A stretch of DNA of 64,000 nt from Conchocele bisecta (GCA_029237695.1 JAQRGA010000110.1:62001-126000); one strand, 5' to 3'; shown: positions 1 through 9,411, counted from the stretch's first letter. A program made the numbers and translations. Notes: generated from the letters alone by a model not told the origin.

Positions 1-905
1 CTAAGGGGTCCAAGGCTAAGGGGACATCAGTGGGTGGTGGGACATCATTGAAGGCTGATGGTGCTAAGGGGACATCAGTGGGTGGTGGGACATCATTGAA
101 GGCTAAGGGGTTCAAGGCCAAAGGGACATCAGTGGGTGGTGGGACATCATTGATGGCTGATGGGGCTAAGGGGACATCAGTGGGTGGTGGGACATCATTG
201 AAGGCTAAGGGGTCCAAGGCCAAAGGGACATCAGTGGGTGGTGGGACATCATTGATGGGCTGATGGGGCTAGGGGACATCAGTGGGTGGTGGGACATCAT
301 TGAAGGCTAAGGGGTCCAAGGCTAAGGGGACATCAGTGGGGTGGTGGACATCATTGAAGGCTGATTGGGCTAAGCGGACATCAGTGGGTGGTGGGACATC
401 ATTGAAGGCTAAGGGGTCCAAGGCTAAGGGGACATCCGTGGGTGGTGGGACATCATTGAAGGCTGATGAGGCTAAGGGGACATCAGTGAGTGGTGGGACA
501 TCATTGAAGGCTAAGGGGTCGAAGGCTAAAGGGACATCAATGGGTGGTGGATTGAAGGCTGATGGGGATAAGGGGACATCAGTTGCTGGTGGGATATCAT
601 TGAAGGCTGATGGGGCTAAGCGGACATCAGTGGGTGGTGGGACACTATTGAAGGCTGATGGGGCTAAGGGGATATCAGTGGGTGGTGGGACATCATTGAA
701 GGCTTATGGAGCTATGGGGACATCAGTGGGTGGTGGGACATCATTGAAGGCTTATGGGGCTAAGGGGACATCAGTGGGTGGTGGGACATCATTGAAGGCT
801 GATGGGGCTAAGGGGACATCAGTGGGTGGTGGGACATCATTGAAGGCTGATGAGGCTAAGGGGACATCATGTGGGTAGTGGAACATCAGTGGTAGTGGGA
901 AATCA
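1..905 (+). repeat. Coding minisatellite, 48/54-bp units
   Basis: About 17 direct units of 48 bp encode KGTSVGGGTSLKADGA. A 54-bp variant inserts an extra KAKGSKA-type step. The array is read in one frame that continues into the PHD-finger frame at 906. Only two stops interrupt it, near 261 and 876. At the first, a one-base gain is followed by a one-base loss, so the frame is restored. Units are multiples of three, which supports a low-complexity Gly/Thr/Ser/Lys-rich N-terminal tail of the downstream protein. The array starts before the window. Confidence 0.85.
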
Positions 906-2258
906 GTGGGTGGTGGGACACTATTGAAGGCTGATGGTCAGGCTAAGGGGTCCAAGTCAGTTGGTGATGGGATATCAGACAGAGCTGGAAAGATTGAATA
1001 TTTGGCAATAGGTAAAATTTTGGGCGACTTTATTTGCGAGTCAAATGTGTGTGACATTAAAGAAATGGGACCCTATGGGCAAGCATGTAACATTTTAGGA
1101 TGGAAAAACACAAATGGAAATCGTGATCTTCTATACGTAATCTGGAAAGAAAATCGACGTAATGTAAAATGCCATGTTGATGGATCAGAATTAGCAAGCC
1201 ATCATCTACGTTCTGGCAGGATTTTTCAAACACTAGAAAAAAATATAAAGCCAATGGGAAACAAAAAGCCGACTAGCGATAAAGACAGAACTGAGAAAGA
1301 TAATCCAGTTAGGAATGATGATTCAACAACATTATTTTCTTGTATGCAAGTTGCTAAAAATAGTCATGTTTATTGCATCTGCCATTCAAATGATACTGAT
1401 TGGAGAGACAATGGGCCTATGGTTGAATGTCAAAAGTGTGGAGAGTGGTATCATTGCCATTGTCTGCAGATACCAAATGTTTCCAAATTTGAACCAGATG
1501 ATATTGAATTTGTGTGTGGAATTGGTGAATGTTCTGAATACAATGGCTCGTTAAAAATTCATGGATATACTTACGAACTAATGAAATTAAGAGTCGATAA
1601 ACATTCTATTGCAAACCATGAGGTAGTTAGGGACAAATGCTCTCCACCAAAATTGTTAGGGACCAAGGCATTTGGCTACAATGTGTCTTCAAACATGGGG
1701 TTCGGGAACAAGGTCTCTGGAAATAGTGGGTTTTTCGAAAAGGTGTCTTCAGAAATGGGATTCAGGGTAGACCTATTTGAAGATAATGACTCGTTAGAAA
1801 AGGGGATATTGTTTGACACTTCTAGAGATGACAAGTCATTAGAAAAGTCGTTCGGGTCGGAGGTATCTTGTGAGAAAGTATTTTTCAGCAAGGCAATAAC
1901 AGCCGATGTATGTGGGAATACAGGGTCTTTAGAAAAGGGGTTAGGGGTCGACACATCTGAAGATGACATGTCGTTAGCGTCAGGTGTATCTTGTGAGAAA
2001 GAATTTTTCAACAAGGAATTAACAGCCGATGTATCTGGGAATACAGGGTCTTTAGAAAAGGGGTTAAGGGTTGACACATCTGGAGATGACGAGTCATTAG
2101 AAAAGTCGTTAGGATCCAAGGTATCTTGTGAGAAAGAAGTAGGTACTGAAATGAAACAGGTTTTTGATAGTATAGAAAATAATACAGTTGATCAAACCCT
2201 TAAAGAAAAATTTCAAAAATTTTTTGTTCTGTGTATAGAGCCAGCATCAAAGCAGTAA
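906..2258 (+). CDS. PHD-finger N-terminal part of the transposon protein
   Basis: The open frame actually runs from the minisatellite; position 906 is GTG and is not a real start. Residues about 157-208 form a PHD-type zinc finger: CIC, then CQKC within a W-Y-H-C-H-C context, ending in CGIGEC. Such fingers usually read histone H3 tails and could guide integration or chromatin contact; that role is inferred. Residues before the finger contain a WxxxNGNRD-type segment typical of chromatin-associated N-termini of unknown role. After it comes an acidic, repetitive linker. The frame is lost at 2258 and continues in another phase at 2231. Confidence 0.7.
   Translation: MGGGTLLKADGQAKGSKSVGDGISDRAGKIEYLAIGKILGDFICESNVCDIKEMGPYGQACNILGWKNTNGNRDLLYVIWKENRRNVKCHVDGSELASHHLRSGRIFQTLEKNIKPMGNKKPTSDKDRTEKDNPVRNDDSTTLFSCMQVAKNSHVYCICHSNDTDWRDNGPMVECQKCGEWYHCHCLQIPNVSKFEPDDIEFVCGIGECSEYNGSLKIHGYTYELMKLRVDKHSIANHEVVRDKCSPPKLLGTKAFGYNVSSNMGFGNKVSGNSGFFEKVSSEMGFRVDLFEDNDSLEKGILFDTSRDDKSLEKSFGSEVSCEKVFFSKAITADVCGNTGSLEKGLGVDTSEDDMSLASGVSCEKEFFNKELTADVSGNTGSLEKGLRVDTSGDDESLEKSLGSKVSCEKEVGTEMKQVFDSIENNTVDQTLKEKFQKFFVLCIEPASKQ
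1670..2135 (+). repeat. Tandem coding repeat, about 123-bp period
   Basis: Within the PHD-containing frame, blocks with GNTGSLEKGL, VDTS.DD and VSCEKE motifs recur about every 41 codons (for example the TCTTGTGAGAAAG word near 1867, 1990 and 2125). The period is a multiple of three and the frame stays open, so this is a serine/aspartate/lysine-rich protein repeat, probably a flexible linker between the PHD finger and the transposase. Confidence 0.7.
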
Positions 2259-2915
2259 CCTGTATAGTTCAGGCAAATGATGATGATATTCATTCAGATT
2301 TTAAATATCTGCAAGACGTTTTAAAATATAATATTGAAGAATTGGACAAATTTACTGGTTTGGGGGAATTAAGACCACAATGGAAATTACTAGTCTCACT
2401 TATTAAGAAGGCTTTTTGGCTCATTTGGAGTCTATAGAACATGACCAAAATAATGAAGGTATTAAATTTGCAAGTTCTGGCATCTCTCCCATTTCTGCTT
2501 CTGTGCTTGAAACAATTGATATTGAACAGAATGACCATTCTAAAGATCAAACTGAAGTACCATTTATAGATGAAGATATTTCTTGTCCTATGTCAAAAGA
2601 ATCTTTATCTGCAATATTAGGTACTGATATCCCGGATAAATATTTTACCAAAGACCTTCCTAAACGTGCATCTTTCACTATTGCAGAAAAAGATTGGAAT
2701 GCCTTATATAAATCTAGAACACGATGCTGTTTCAAAAGAGATTCTTGGGAAGGCTGTTTTTCAAAGGAGTAAAAGAAAGCAATCCTCATTGTTCATTTAT
2801 TGTTGATACCTCATATTTGAGCGAAGCGAATAAGCGAAGAAGGAAAAATGGTTGCCTATTGTTTAAAGCTATTGCAAGATGCTCATTCAGGACTGTAATG
2901 TACATCTGCAAATAG
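2231..2915 (+). pseudogene. Frame-broken linker of the transposon protein
   Basis: Three short overlapping frames (2231-2437, 2416-2772, 2724-2915) continue one another by phase changes. They encode a mixed helical, acidic region including FTKDLPKRASFTIAEKDWN and a KRRRKNGCLLFKAI segment. I do not recognise a domain. Position between the PHD linker and the pre-transposase block suggests it is the N-terminal part of the transposase. Each break is a simple frame change without splice sites. Confidence 0.55.
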
Positions 2916-3310
2916 AAATGGAGAATTCAACAATGGTCAATTTGACTTATTCTGGGAATATTAAACATGACATAAATGAGATTAGGCATCGTCCAATTAG
3001 AGGACAAGAGCGTAAAGAACTTATAAAGGAGTTTAAAAATGGGGCAAAACCACTGGCTGCATTTCTTGAGAAACTTGATAAACTGCCTTCAGAACAATTA
3101 ATATCTGGCAACCGAGATGGGTTTGGAAAAAATTCTAGAGTTTTTGCTCAAATTGCATCAGAGTCGCGACAAGTTGGCCGTATGAATTCAGATACTTTTA
3201 AAAGTATACTCGAGTTGAAAGACCGTATGTCTCATGAAATAAATGGTGGTTTATTCAGAAAATTTGCATATTTCCCATATACATATTGTATTGGTCAAAT
3301 TTTGGAATAG
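2879..3310 (+). CDS. Pre-catalytic region of the DDE transposase
   Basis: This 143-residue frame carries RHRPIRGQERKELIKEF and a KSILELKDRMSHEINGG segment. A Pro/Arg-rich RGxxR block followed by helices just before the first catalytic Asp is typical of the NOF/MULE-like transposases common in invertebrate genomes. The frame ends at a TAG (3308-3310), and the catalytic frame resumes in the same phase 10 bases later, so only an in-frame stop separates the two. Confidence 0.6.
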   Translation: MLIQDCNVHLQIEMENSTMVNLTYSGNIKHDINEIRHRPIRGQERKELIKEFKNGAKPLAAFLEKLDKLPSEQLISGNRDGFGKNSRVFAQIASESRQVGRMNSDTFKSILELKDRMSHEINGGLFRKFAYFPYTYCIGQILE

Positions 3311-3319
3311 AGTTATACA

Positions 3320-3871
3320 ATGAAAGGGCTTAAAAAGGATGTATTGTTCTGGGATGCCACCGGTAGTTTGGTAAGAAAAGACGAACTTGGAAAACAATAT
3401 CTGTATTATGAACTGTCGATTCGAAATCCACTGAAAGGAAAAATGGGAGTTCCTGTGGCTGCTATGCTAAGTAACGATCAGAGCCTGTCCACTGTTTTAG
3501 ACTGGTTATGCACTTTCAGACAAGCAGAGAAAAGGAGATTTGGGCATAATAAGAAAAGATTAGTGGATTTTCCAAGGATGATTATTAGTGATCAATCAAT
3601 GGTGTTTATATTAGCAGCTGTAAAAGAATTTAATGGCGAAACACTGGAGCAGTATTTGCGTCGGACTTGGAATATTGTTACAGGGAAAGGTCACATAAAT
3701 GATACAAAGAAAACAATTGTTCGTCTTTGTGCAAGTCATTTCATGAATAGTTCAAAAAAATATTTGAAAAAGAAAGATGTAAGTGTGAAAAAATTGAAAC
3801 TGTTCTTATATATGATTGGACTTTTAATGAATTGTAATACTATCCTGGGATGCTACGGAATTGTTAGCTGA
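3320..3871 (+). CDS. DDE transposase catalytic core, Mutator/NOF-like
   Basis: Cut-and-paste transposase fragment of 183 residues. The first catalytic Asp is in FWDATGSL (residue 12), the second in IISDQSMVF (residue 91), and a LCASHFM motif follows near residue 136, where MULE-type enzymes have a conserved C..H. The expected third acidic residue lies in the next frame (see 3861-4718). The long gap between the second Asp and the Glu is normal for enzymes with a helical insertion. Spacing and motif wording match invertebrate NOF/MULE-like proteins as I know them; the exact superfamily is inferred. The frame shifts at about 3865. Confidence 0.7.
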   Translation: MKGLKKDVLFWDATGSLVRKDELGKQYLYYELSIRNPLKGKMGVPVAAMLSNDQSLSTVLDWLCTFRQAEKRRFGHNKKRLVDFPRMIISDQSMVFILAAVKEFNGETLEQYLRRTWNIVTGKGHINDTKKTIVRLCASHFMNSSKKYLKKKDVSVKKLKLFLYMIGLLMNCNTILGCYGIVS

Positions 3872-4718
3872 TATTTATGTTGCCATATTGTCACCATTTG
3901 TAGATTCAGTTAATATTGACTACCATGATAGATTAATCAGAAAGTTGAACAATTTTAACACAATTGCAGAAACTGATATTTCGGAAGCCATAGACAATAC
4001 ATTAGATGATAAAACTAATGTAAATCCAGATAACTTCACCGAGGAAGACTTTCAATTTCTTGGCTCTGAGTCACCATTCAAAAGTTGGAGTAATGACATT
4101 AGTCATCAAGCGACTGAACTTCTCAGTAGCCAACATATGCAGCAAACGGATTCTTCTAAAACTCGATCGGATACATTTAATAACATGTTTTATTCAGTTA
4201 CTTTTGCAGACTATTTAAAGAAGAGATTGATTCCAATTTACCCATTATGGTCTGCTATTTTAATAGGAGAATTGTCCAGACACAATAGTTCACATTCTGA
4301 TGAGAACACATCGGTAAATACTACATTTAACTCATTAAATAATTTAACGAAAACTAATAGTACTATTGAAAATAGATTTCGGATATTAAAAGATATATGT
4401 CTTGGTGGTAGGACCCAACACAGATTAGATGAATTTTCAGAAAGACTAAAACAGTCAACTATTGGTGTCCAAAAACTAGTTGCTTTGGATTGTCTGAAAT
4501 ATCCAACATTCATCAAGAAACCAGTGCCTCGAAAAAGGGCGTGTACTGGTGCATTGACACAATCGGAAATACCGTGTAAAATACTAAAAAAGTCACCGAA
4601 AAAGGTAACTCTTGTAAAAGAACAGTGGAATAAACCTCGTCCACAATCATCCAATTTGAAAGGAATGAGAATTGGCAAATACCAGAAAGCACCATTATAT
4701 GACAATACAACTTCTTAA
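3861..4718 (+). CDS. C-terminal transposase segment with candidate catalytic Glu
   Basis: This 285-residue frame continues the transposase. FADYLKKRLIPIYPLWSAIL is followed by NSTIENRFRILKD; the Glu at residue 170 (codon 4368-4370) is in the right context, N..xE..F..LK, to be the third DDE residue. The remaining tail is basic (KKPVPRKRACTG, KKSPKKVTLVKEQW) and may serve nuclear import or DNA contact. The frame breaks near 4690, just before the USP part. Confidence 0.6.
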   Translation: MLADIYVAILSPFVDSVNIDYHDRLIRKLNNFNTIAETDISEAIDNTLDDKTNVNPDNFTEEDFQFLGSESPFKSWSNDISHQATELLSSQHMQQTDSSKTRSDTFNNMFYSVTFADYLKKRLIPIYPLWSAILIGELSRHNSSHSDENTSVNTTFNSLNNLTKTNSTIENRFRILKDICLGGRTQHRLDEFSERLKQSTIGVQKLVALDCLKYPTFIKKPVPRKRACTGALTQSEIPCKILKKSPKKVTLVKEQWNKPRPQSSNLKGMRIGKYQKAPLYDNTTS

Positions 4719-5301
4719 GCAAGTTTCCTGTATAACTAGCAAAGTGCTGTCAAAAGGAATTACCAGCAGTAACAACAAAACATTAGAAAAAGATCACACA
4801 GTTGAGAAAGATAATGCATGTACATACACCTGTCTCAAACCCACCTCTGAATCTGTCGATGCACAAAAAAAGTTTATAAAATTTTACAAAGTTGAGAAAG
4901 ATAGCAATGCATATACATATACCTGTCCCAAACCCACTTCTGAATCTGTCGATGCAACGAAAACATGTACAAGTAGTAAACTAATCAATGTTAATTGTTT
5001 CAGTCCGATGACAAATTTGGGGAACACATGTTGGTTTAACGCTGTAATGCAAACTCTTTGTTGCAGTGAGATATCTTCTTCGATGATTGACAATAAAGAT
5101 AATAACACTACAATAACTATAGATCCAAATCATTCTACAGATGATGTTGCCATTAATGAAATTATAAAGATTTGGACATTTATGAAAAATCAAACTTATC
5201 AAGGTACTCCAGTTCCAAAGAATATGCTACAAAAAGCTCTCGATAGTGTTACATTTCGCTATTCCTTTATTTGCAAATGGTGTACAGCAAGATGCTCATG
5301 A
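4672..5301 (+). CDS. USP deubiquitinase, N-terminal half with Cys box
   Basis: Ubiquitin-specific protease (peptidase C19) start. After two copies of a YTYTC.KPTSESVDA linker, the Cys box TNLGNTCWFNAVMQTL is present with the nucleophile at residue 120 (codon 5029-5031). The helix with KIWTFMKNQTYQGTPVPKN fits the region after the Cys box. The frame is lost near 5290, and the partner GVQQDAHEFVDRVL motif continues in the next frame. The enzyme would remove ubiquitin from substrates; here the substrate may be the transposase or host factors, which is inference. Confidence 0.75.
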   Translation: MANTRKHHYMTIQLLKQVSCITSKVLSKGITSSNNKTLEKDHTVEKDNACTYTCLKPTSESVDAQKKFIKFYKVEKDSNAYTYTCPKPTSESVDATKTCTSSKLINVNCFSPMTNLGNTCWFNAVMQTLCCSEISSSMIDNKDNNTTITIDPNHSTDDVAINEIIKIWTFMKNQTYQGTPVPKNMLQKALDSVTFRYSFICKWCTARCS

Positions 5302-5881
5302 ATTTGTAGACCGAGTACTTAGTAACTTACCCAATAGTCATTTTGAAAATAAATTGCGCTATTATTTTAAGCGAGAATGTTCAGAATGTAAGAGTGTCAG
5401 CATAATGGAGAGCAATGAAGGATGGTCACTTTTGATTAATATTGAAGGTATACACCATGTATCGATTCAGTATCTGATGCAAAAATATTTAGCTGATAGT
5501 GAAGTGCCGAGCAGGATGTGTGATAAATGCAAGAAAAACACGAAACATAATGATAAAGATAAAACTATCACATCATTTCCTAAAACACTTGTGATATTAC
5601 TTCGACGGTACGAGAGGAAACAAACAAAATATGGCATTAATTCTATTAAACTTCATAATCAGATATCAATCGGTGAGTCTGTGAGTATCTCTAACGATAC
5701 CATAGACGTGTTGTATCAATTCAAGGGAGCGGTCTGTCATCAGGGTGAAAGTGCTGACACAGGTCATTACACTGCAGTGATAAAGAATCACAATGGATAT
5801 ATTTGTTGTAACGATTCCAAAATATCTGAGGTACATTTAAATTATATGTTGTCGACCGGCGCTTATGATGGTGTACGATAG
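5246..5881 (+). CDS. USP deubiquitinase, C-terminal half with His box
   Basis: The frame starts with NGVQQDAHEFVDRVL, the QQDAxEF block that follows the USP Cys box. It carries zinc-ribbon-like pairs CSECKS and CDKCKK and ends with the His box DTGHYTAVIK (His at residue 174). The acid residue is likely in CCNDSKISEV. The normal USP terminus AYMMVYDRK is found only in the next phase at about 5866-5890, so the frame breaks a few codons before the true end of the domain. All USP catalytic elements are therefore present in DNA but spread over three phases. Confidence 0.75.
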   Translation: MLHFAIPLFANGVQQDAHEFVDRVLSNLPNSHFENKLRYYFKRECSECKSVSIMESNEGWSLLINIEGIHHVSIQYLMQKYLADSEVPSRMCDKCKKNTKHNDKDKTITSFPKTLVILLRRYERKQTKYGINSIKLHNQISIGESVSISNDTIDVLYQFKGAVCHQGESADTGHYTAVIKNHNGYICCNDSKISEVHLNYMLSTGAYDGVR

Positions 5882-5923
5882 AAAAGAGCCTGATCTTCCA
5901 GATTATGTTGACTCATTTATAAC

Positions 5924-7381
5924 TTGCTGGTTACAACAGATATTTTGAAGAAAATTCTGAAAGACAGTCGATTCAAAAGCATGTCCGGACGATGCAAAAA
6001 TATTCTTGATGAACTAAATTCTGGTTCGAGTACTTCATTTTTGAACACAATGAAAAAGAAATTTTCATTTGATCTAAAATTTAATGACTCCATGCCAGTT
6101 TCCTTCTATCAAAGATTAATTGAATGCTTATTCTTTGAAAAAGATCATTTTGGTACCGAGTTTCATGAATATTTGGAAGTAGTGCTGAAGCACTCGTGTT
6201 TGTGTTCGAAATGTGGCTTGGTTGATGTGCAAACTCAAAATTATTTAACTGTAACTGTTCGTGAATTCGGAGTAGACAATTTAGCTGATGCATTGTCGGT
6301 ATTAGAAGGTGTGCATGTTTTAAAAATGTGCCACTGTGCTGTTCAACCAACAGTATTTATAATGTCCCTTCCTATGACCATGATAGTTAAAGTTAAAAAC
6401 TGTTGCAATCTAGACCTAAATACAATTCAGTGTCTTGATTTATCTGGCAAATTTAATACGGTTTATCCAATTGGAAATGCTGATTACAACTTGAAATCCA
6501 TTCTTGGTTCAAAACAAAGTCAATATGCCCCCTATAAAATAAGCAACTCTCAGATTAAACAAGAAAATGGGGAAGTAGTTAATCTGTCTTCTCTTGATGA
6601 AGTGTACTTGTTCTACAGTAGGAATATCATATTCCTCCATCATGAATTAGAAATAAACGATATGTTGAAAAAAAGGTTTGATTCACAATTAAAGTGCATG
6701 AATGTACCAAAGAATATGAAGGTGGATTCTGAAAATGTTAAAATAAAAGAAATCCATGGAGTTGAATTGTCAAAGGAATTTTTTAAAACAATAATTGATA
6801 ATACGGCTTGGTTAACAGTCAGCAACATAAATGTCTATATGTTTCTCCTTGCAAAAAGGAGCTCTCAGCAAGTGCATCCTGTAGACTCTGGCTGGTACTC
6901 CCATTACCTGATGATTGCCAATAATCCCCAAAATATGCAACCCAGTTTCCATGTTACACAGAGTAAAACTATTTGGTTTAATTATGACTACATTATTATT
7001 CCGATTAATGCAAATAGGTCACATTGGACTTTGTTAGTTATTAATATTCATAGTAAGTCTATAATATATTGTGATTCATTTGGACAACGAGCAAATGCTA
7101 AATATGTATGCTACCAGATATGGAGATATTTATGTTTTGAGGCACTTGTTCACAGTGGCATACTATTAGATAAAAGCAAATGGTCCGTTTATTTTTATTG
7201 CAACAATTTGCACTTCCCAATCCAGATGGATGTCCATAGCTGTGGTGTGTATACATGTGCTGTTGCCAAGGCCATCTTAAATAAACAACAGCTGCCAGTC
7301 GAAACCAATTTGTATTGCTATAGAAATCTGATGGCTTGGGAAATTGCTAACAACACCATATTTACCTGTAATATTAAGTAG
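5924..7381 (+). CDS. Second USP-like segment fused to a Ulp1/SENP (C48) protease
   Basis: This 485-residue frame ends at a normal TAG. Residues about 50-130 contain SMPVSFYQRLIECLF and CLCSKCGLVDVQTQNYLTVTV, resembling the zinc-ribbon part of a second, degenerate USP domain without visible Cys or His box. Residues 350-460 form a complete Ulp1-type fold: His367 in SHWTLLV, Asp384 in YCDSFG, Gln434 and nucleophile Cys440 in SCGVYTC. C48 enzymes process SUMO or related modifiers. The catalytic set is intact, so selection may have kept this part. The real start is unknown because the upstream phase shifts at about 5945; position 5924 is not ATG. Confidence 0.75.
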   Translation: MLVTTDILKKILKDSRFKSMSGRCKNILDELNSGSSTSFLNTMKKKFSFDLKFNDSMPVSFYQRLIECLFFEKDHFGTEFHEYLEVVLKHSCLCSKCGLVDVQTQNYLTVTVREFGVDNLADALSVLEGVHVLKMCHCAVQPTVFIMSLPMTMIVKVKNCCNLDLNTIQCLDLSGKFNTVYPIGNADYNLKSILGSKQSQYAPYKISNSQIKQENGEVVNLSSLDEVYLFYSRNIIFLHHELEINDMLKKRFDSQLKCMNVPKNMKVDSENVKIKEIHGVELSKEFFKTIIDNTAWLTVSNINVYMFLLAKRSSQQVHPVDSGWYSHYLMIANNPQNMQPSFHVTQSKTIWFNYDYIIIPINANRSHWTLLVINIHSKSIIYCDSFGQRANAKYVCYQIWRYLCFEALVHSGILLDKSKWSVYFYCNNLHFPIQMDVHSCGVYTCAVAKAILNKQQLPVETNLYCYRNLMAWEIANNTIFTCNIK

Positions 7382-7454
7382 AAACTTGTCAAATGAAATG
7401 CTGCTGGTTGAGGTACGAGGGTCATCCAGTATAAAAGTAATAGGATTAACACTG

Positions 7455-7795
7455 TTCCAAGTCAGATTGTGGGTGGCAGGTGGGAGCATGTGATGGGCAA
7501 TTTAACGATCGGGGTTCATCCTTACCGGAATTCCTACTGGAGACCTGGTTTGGCCCTCATATAGTACGTCATTGGCATTTTGTATGTGACGGTTGAATCT
7601 GGTTATACCCCTTATGTGAGTATTACGATTATTCATAATCCTATTTTAGGGGAAGGGTCCAAGTGACTTTGGCACCAGGTCGGTTTATTCTAAAATATTC
7701 CCCCCATCCCCAATGCAGCTGGTTAAAACCGTTTGCCCGGCTTTACATGACCGTAACTGTTGATAAGCCGTTAAACAAACCAACTAAGATTAGTG
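7455..7795 (+). mobile_element. SINE copy, (ACAA)-tail family, diverged
   Basis: Begins TGGGTGGCAGGTGGGAGC, contains the family core TTTAACGATCGGGGTTCATCC and GGCTGAATATAT-type blocks (partly deleted), and ends near GATAAGCCGTTAAACAAACC. The same sequence recurs at 47.1, 47.5 and 48.45 kb. It lies directly after the transposon gene. Confidence 0.65.
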
Positions 7796-7854
7796 TTATT
7801 CCTATTATTTTTATGGAAATAGACAAGTGATTCTGATGTCTGGATATGTTTTAT

Positions 7855-8264
7855 TGTCGAGCCCGCTTGCGGAAAGCTAGACAGTGATCACAATAACGTC
7901 CGGGTGTCCGTGCGTGCGTCCGTCCGAAATCTGTGTTAAACTTTTTAAATACCTTATATCTCTGCAGTCCTAAGTCACATTGACTTGAAACTTCATATGC
8001 TTATTAGTCATCATCCATATATTCATTCTGTGTCCCACTTATGCGGCCCCTGTGCCCCTATGTCAAGGTCAAATGACTTAGAAGTTTGCGTTAAAGTTTA
8101 TGTCAAAATTTGCGTTAAAAGTTTTCACATACCTACAATCTCTAACCGTAAGTCAGATTTGCTTGAAACTTTGTATGCTTACTGGGCATGAAACTTCAAA
8201 TAAATACACTCTGAGACCATCAAATGCCTCGGTGGGCTCGACATGCGGGCAGCGGCCATCTGGT
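7855..8264 (+). mobile_element. Helentron-like (pearl-type) element, GTCGAGCCC head
   Basis: Starts with TGTCGAGCCCGCTTGCGG and the returning arm AAGCTAGACA, followed by GTCCGTGCGTGCGTCCGTCC. Two core units contain TTAAACTTTTTAAATACC/CTTGAAACTT motifs. It ends with GGTGGGCTCGACATGCGGGC and GGCCATCTGGT. The right end carries an inverted copy of the head. Confidence 0.65.
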
Positions 8265-8390
8265 TCTAATTTCAGGACTGAATATATTTTTAAAAGTAAT
8301 ATGATTAGCACTGATCTTTAATATTTGTGATAATCCTATTACTTTTAGGAAAGGGCCATGTGATTCTGGTGTAAGGATCAGGGGCCGTTT

Positions 8391-8973
8391 CACTAAGCTT
8401 CGTACGACTAAAATGTTAAGTGCAAATATAGGATTGTCTGTAAATTTCAGTGGGTGGTTGGTCGGGCGAACGCGATTGTGTAAATTAACGGTGGTGTTCC
8501 TGCTTATAGGAATCACGATTTGCCTGGTTTGGCCCTCAGGTACGTTTTTATCTTTGGCTCTTGTTACCTGGGACTTGAATTGGGTTATTGCCCATTATAA
8601 AAGTAGTAAGATTATTACGGATCCTACTGCTTTTGGGAGGGGCCAAGTGATTCTGACGTGGCGAGGACCTGGCATCAGATCAGGATTATTCTGATTTCAG
8701 GGCTGAATATATAGTTTTGTTATTGTAAATATTCAGTTCTGATTTTGTGATTTTCCCCCCATTTGTGTACATGTACTTGTACAGGTAATATATTGGGATT
8801 TAATACTAAACCCATTGACCCGGCCTTAAGTGACCTTAGCTGTTGATAGGCCGTTAAACCCCAACAAACAAACTAAACCCATTGACCCGGCCTTAAATGT
8901 GAAATTTACAGACTATCATATGTTTGCACTTGCAAACATTTTAGTCGTACAAAGTTTAGTGAAACAGCCCACT
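8391..8973. mobile_element. MITE of the GGGGCCCGTTTCACTAA type, interrupted
   Basis: Left end GGGGCCGTTTCACTAAGC and right end GTTTAGTGAAACAGCCC are inverted repeats, and the next 30-40 bases inside also pair. A SINE sits in the middle, splitting the internal part. A shorter uninterrupted member is at 45591-45824. Confidence 0.7.
8449..8900 (+). mobile_element. SINE inserted in the MITE
   Basis: Starts TGGGTGGTTGGTCGGGCG, has TTTGGCCCTCAGGTACG, GGGCTGAATATATAG and the tail GCTGTTGATAGGCCGTTAAA followed by CCAACAAACAAAC. The MITE word AAATTT occurs at both junctions and may be a short target duplication. An (ACAA) tail is normal for this family. Confidence 0.7.
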
Positions 8974-9411
8974 GGTACCAGGTCTGGATATGCTACTTCA
9001 GGGTTGGTTAGTGGGTGGCGGGTGGGAGAATGCGATGATATGTTGATATGTTAGATAATGTATTTCTGTTGAATATGGTTAGTTAATATGGAAAGTTGGG
9101 AGGCCGGAAATTGTCGAGCCGTAGGTGAGACATATTTCAGTCTCCTAAAATCACCCCACGCTCTGTTTAACTAACAATATTCAATGAGACGACATTATCG
9201 AACTAATTTATTGCACGGATGCGGCGGAAACCAGTGATAAATTGATATATTTTGTAGTTTATTACAAGTATTATACATCTGGGCGCGGGCTCTTTTGTGT
9301 TTCTACACTGGTCACACTACAAACAAATAAAACAAACAAACAGACAAATAAAGGATTTCACCACATCCGTGCAGTAAGCTTTGCTATGATGATGACTTTT
9401 TTGTCGAGCCC
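8974..9411. other. Unassigned sequence with a SINE-like 3' fragment
   Basis: A short run similar to the SINE end (GGTCTGGATATGCTACTTCA) is followed by about 250 bases in which I see no gene or known repeat. Near 9321 an (AAAC)n tail could be the end of an old retroposon. Confidence 0.4.

Larger units (their letters stand above)
1..7381 (+). mobile_element. Large DNA transposon gene with PHD, DDE, USP and Ulp1 domains
   Basis: Consecutive open frames on the + strand encode, in order, a repetitive tail, a PHD finger, a DDE transposase of Mutator/NOF type, a USP domain, a second USP-like segment and a Ulp1-type cysteine protease. Successive frames overlap by 10-60 bases and switch phase about nine times, with an in-frame TAG at 3308. 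This pattern means indels rather than introns, so the copy is either decayed or carries uncorrected sequencing indels. No terminal inverted repeats were found: the left end lies outside the window and the right end is not obvious. Fusion of MULE-type transposases to Ulp1 proteases is known in other lineages; the double deubiquitinase plus SUMO-protease arrangement is what stands out here. Confidence 0.75.

Noticed and set aside
1676..2119. 147-codon minus-strand frame opposite the PHD-linker
   Set aside because: Mirror of the coding tandem repeat; no domain of its own.
3310..3320. Introns at the phase changes of the transposon gene
   Set aside because: Successive frames overlap or are a few bases apart and no GT..AG pair fits, so frameshifts and one in-frame stop explain the breaks better.
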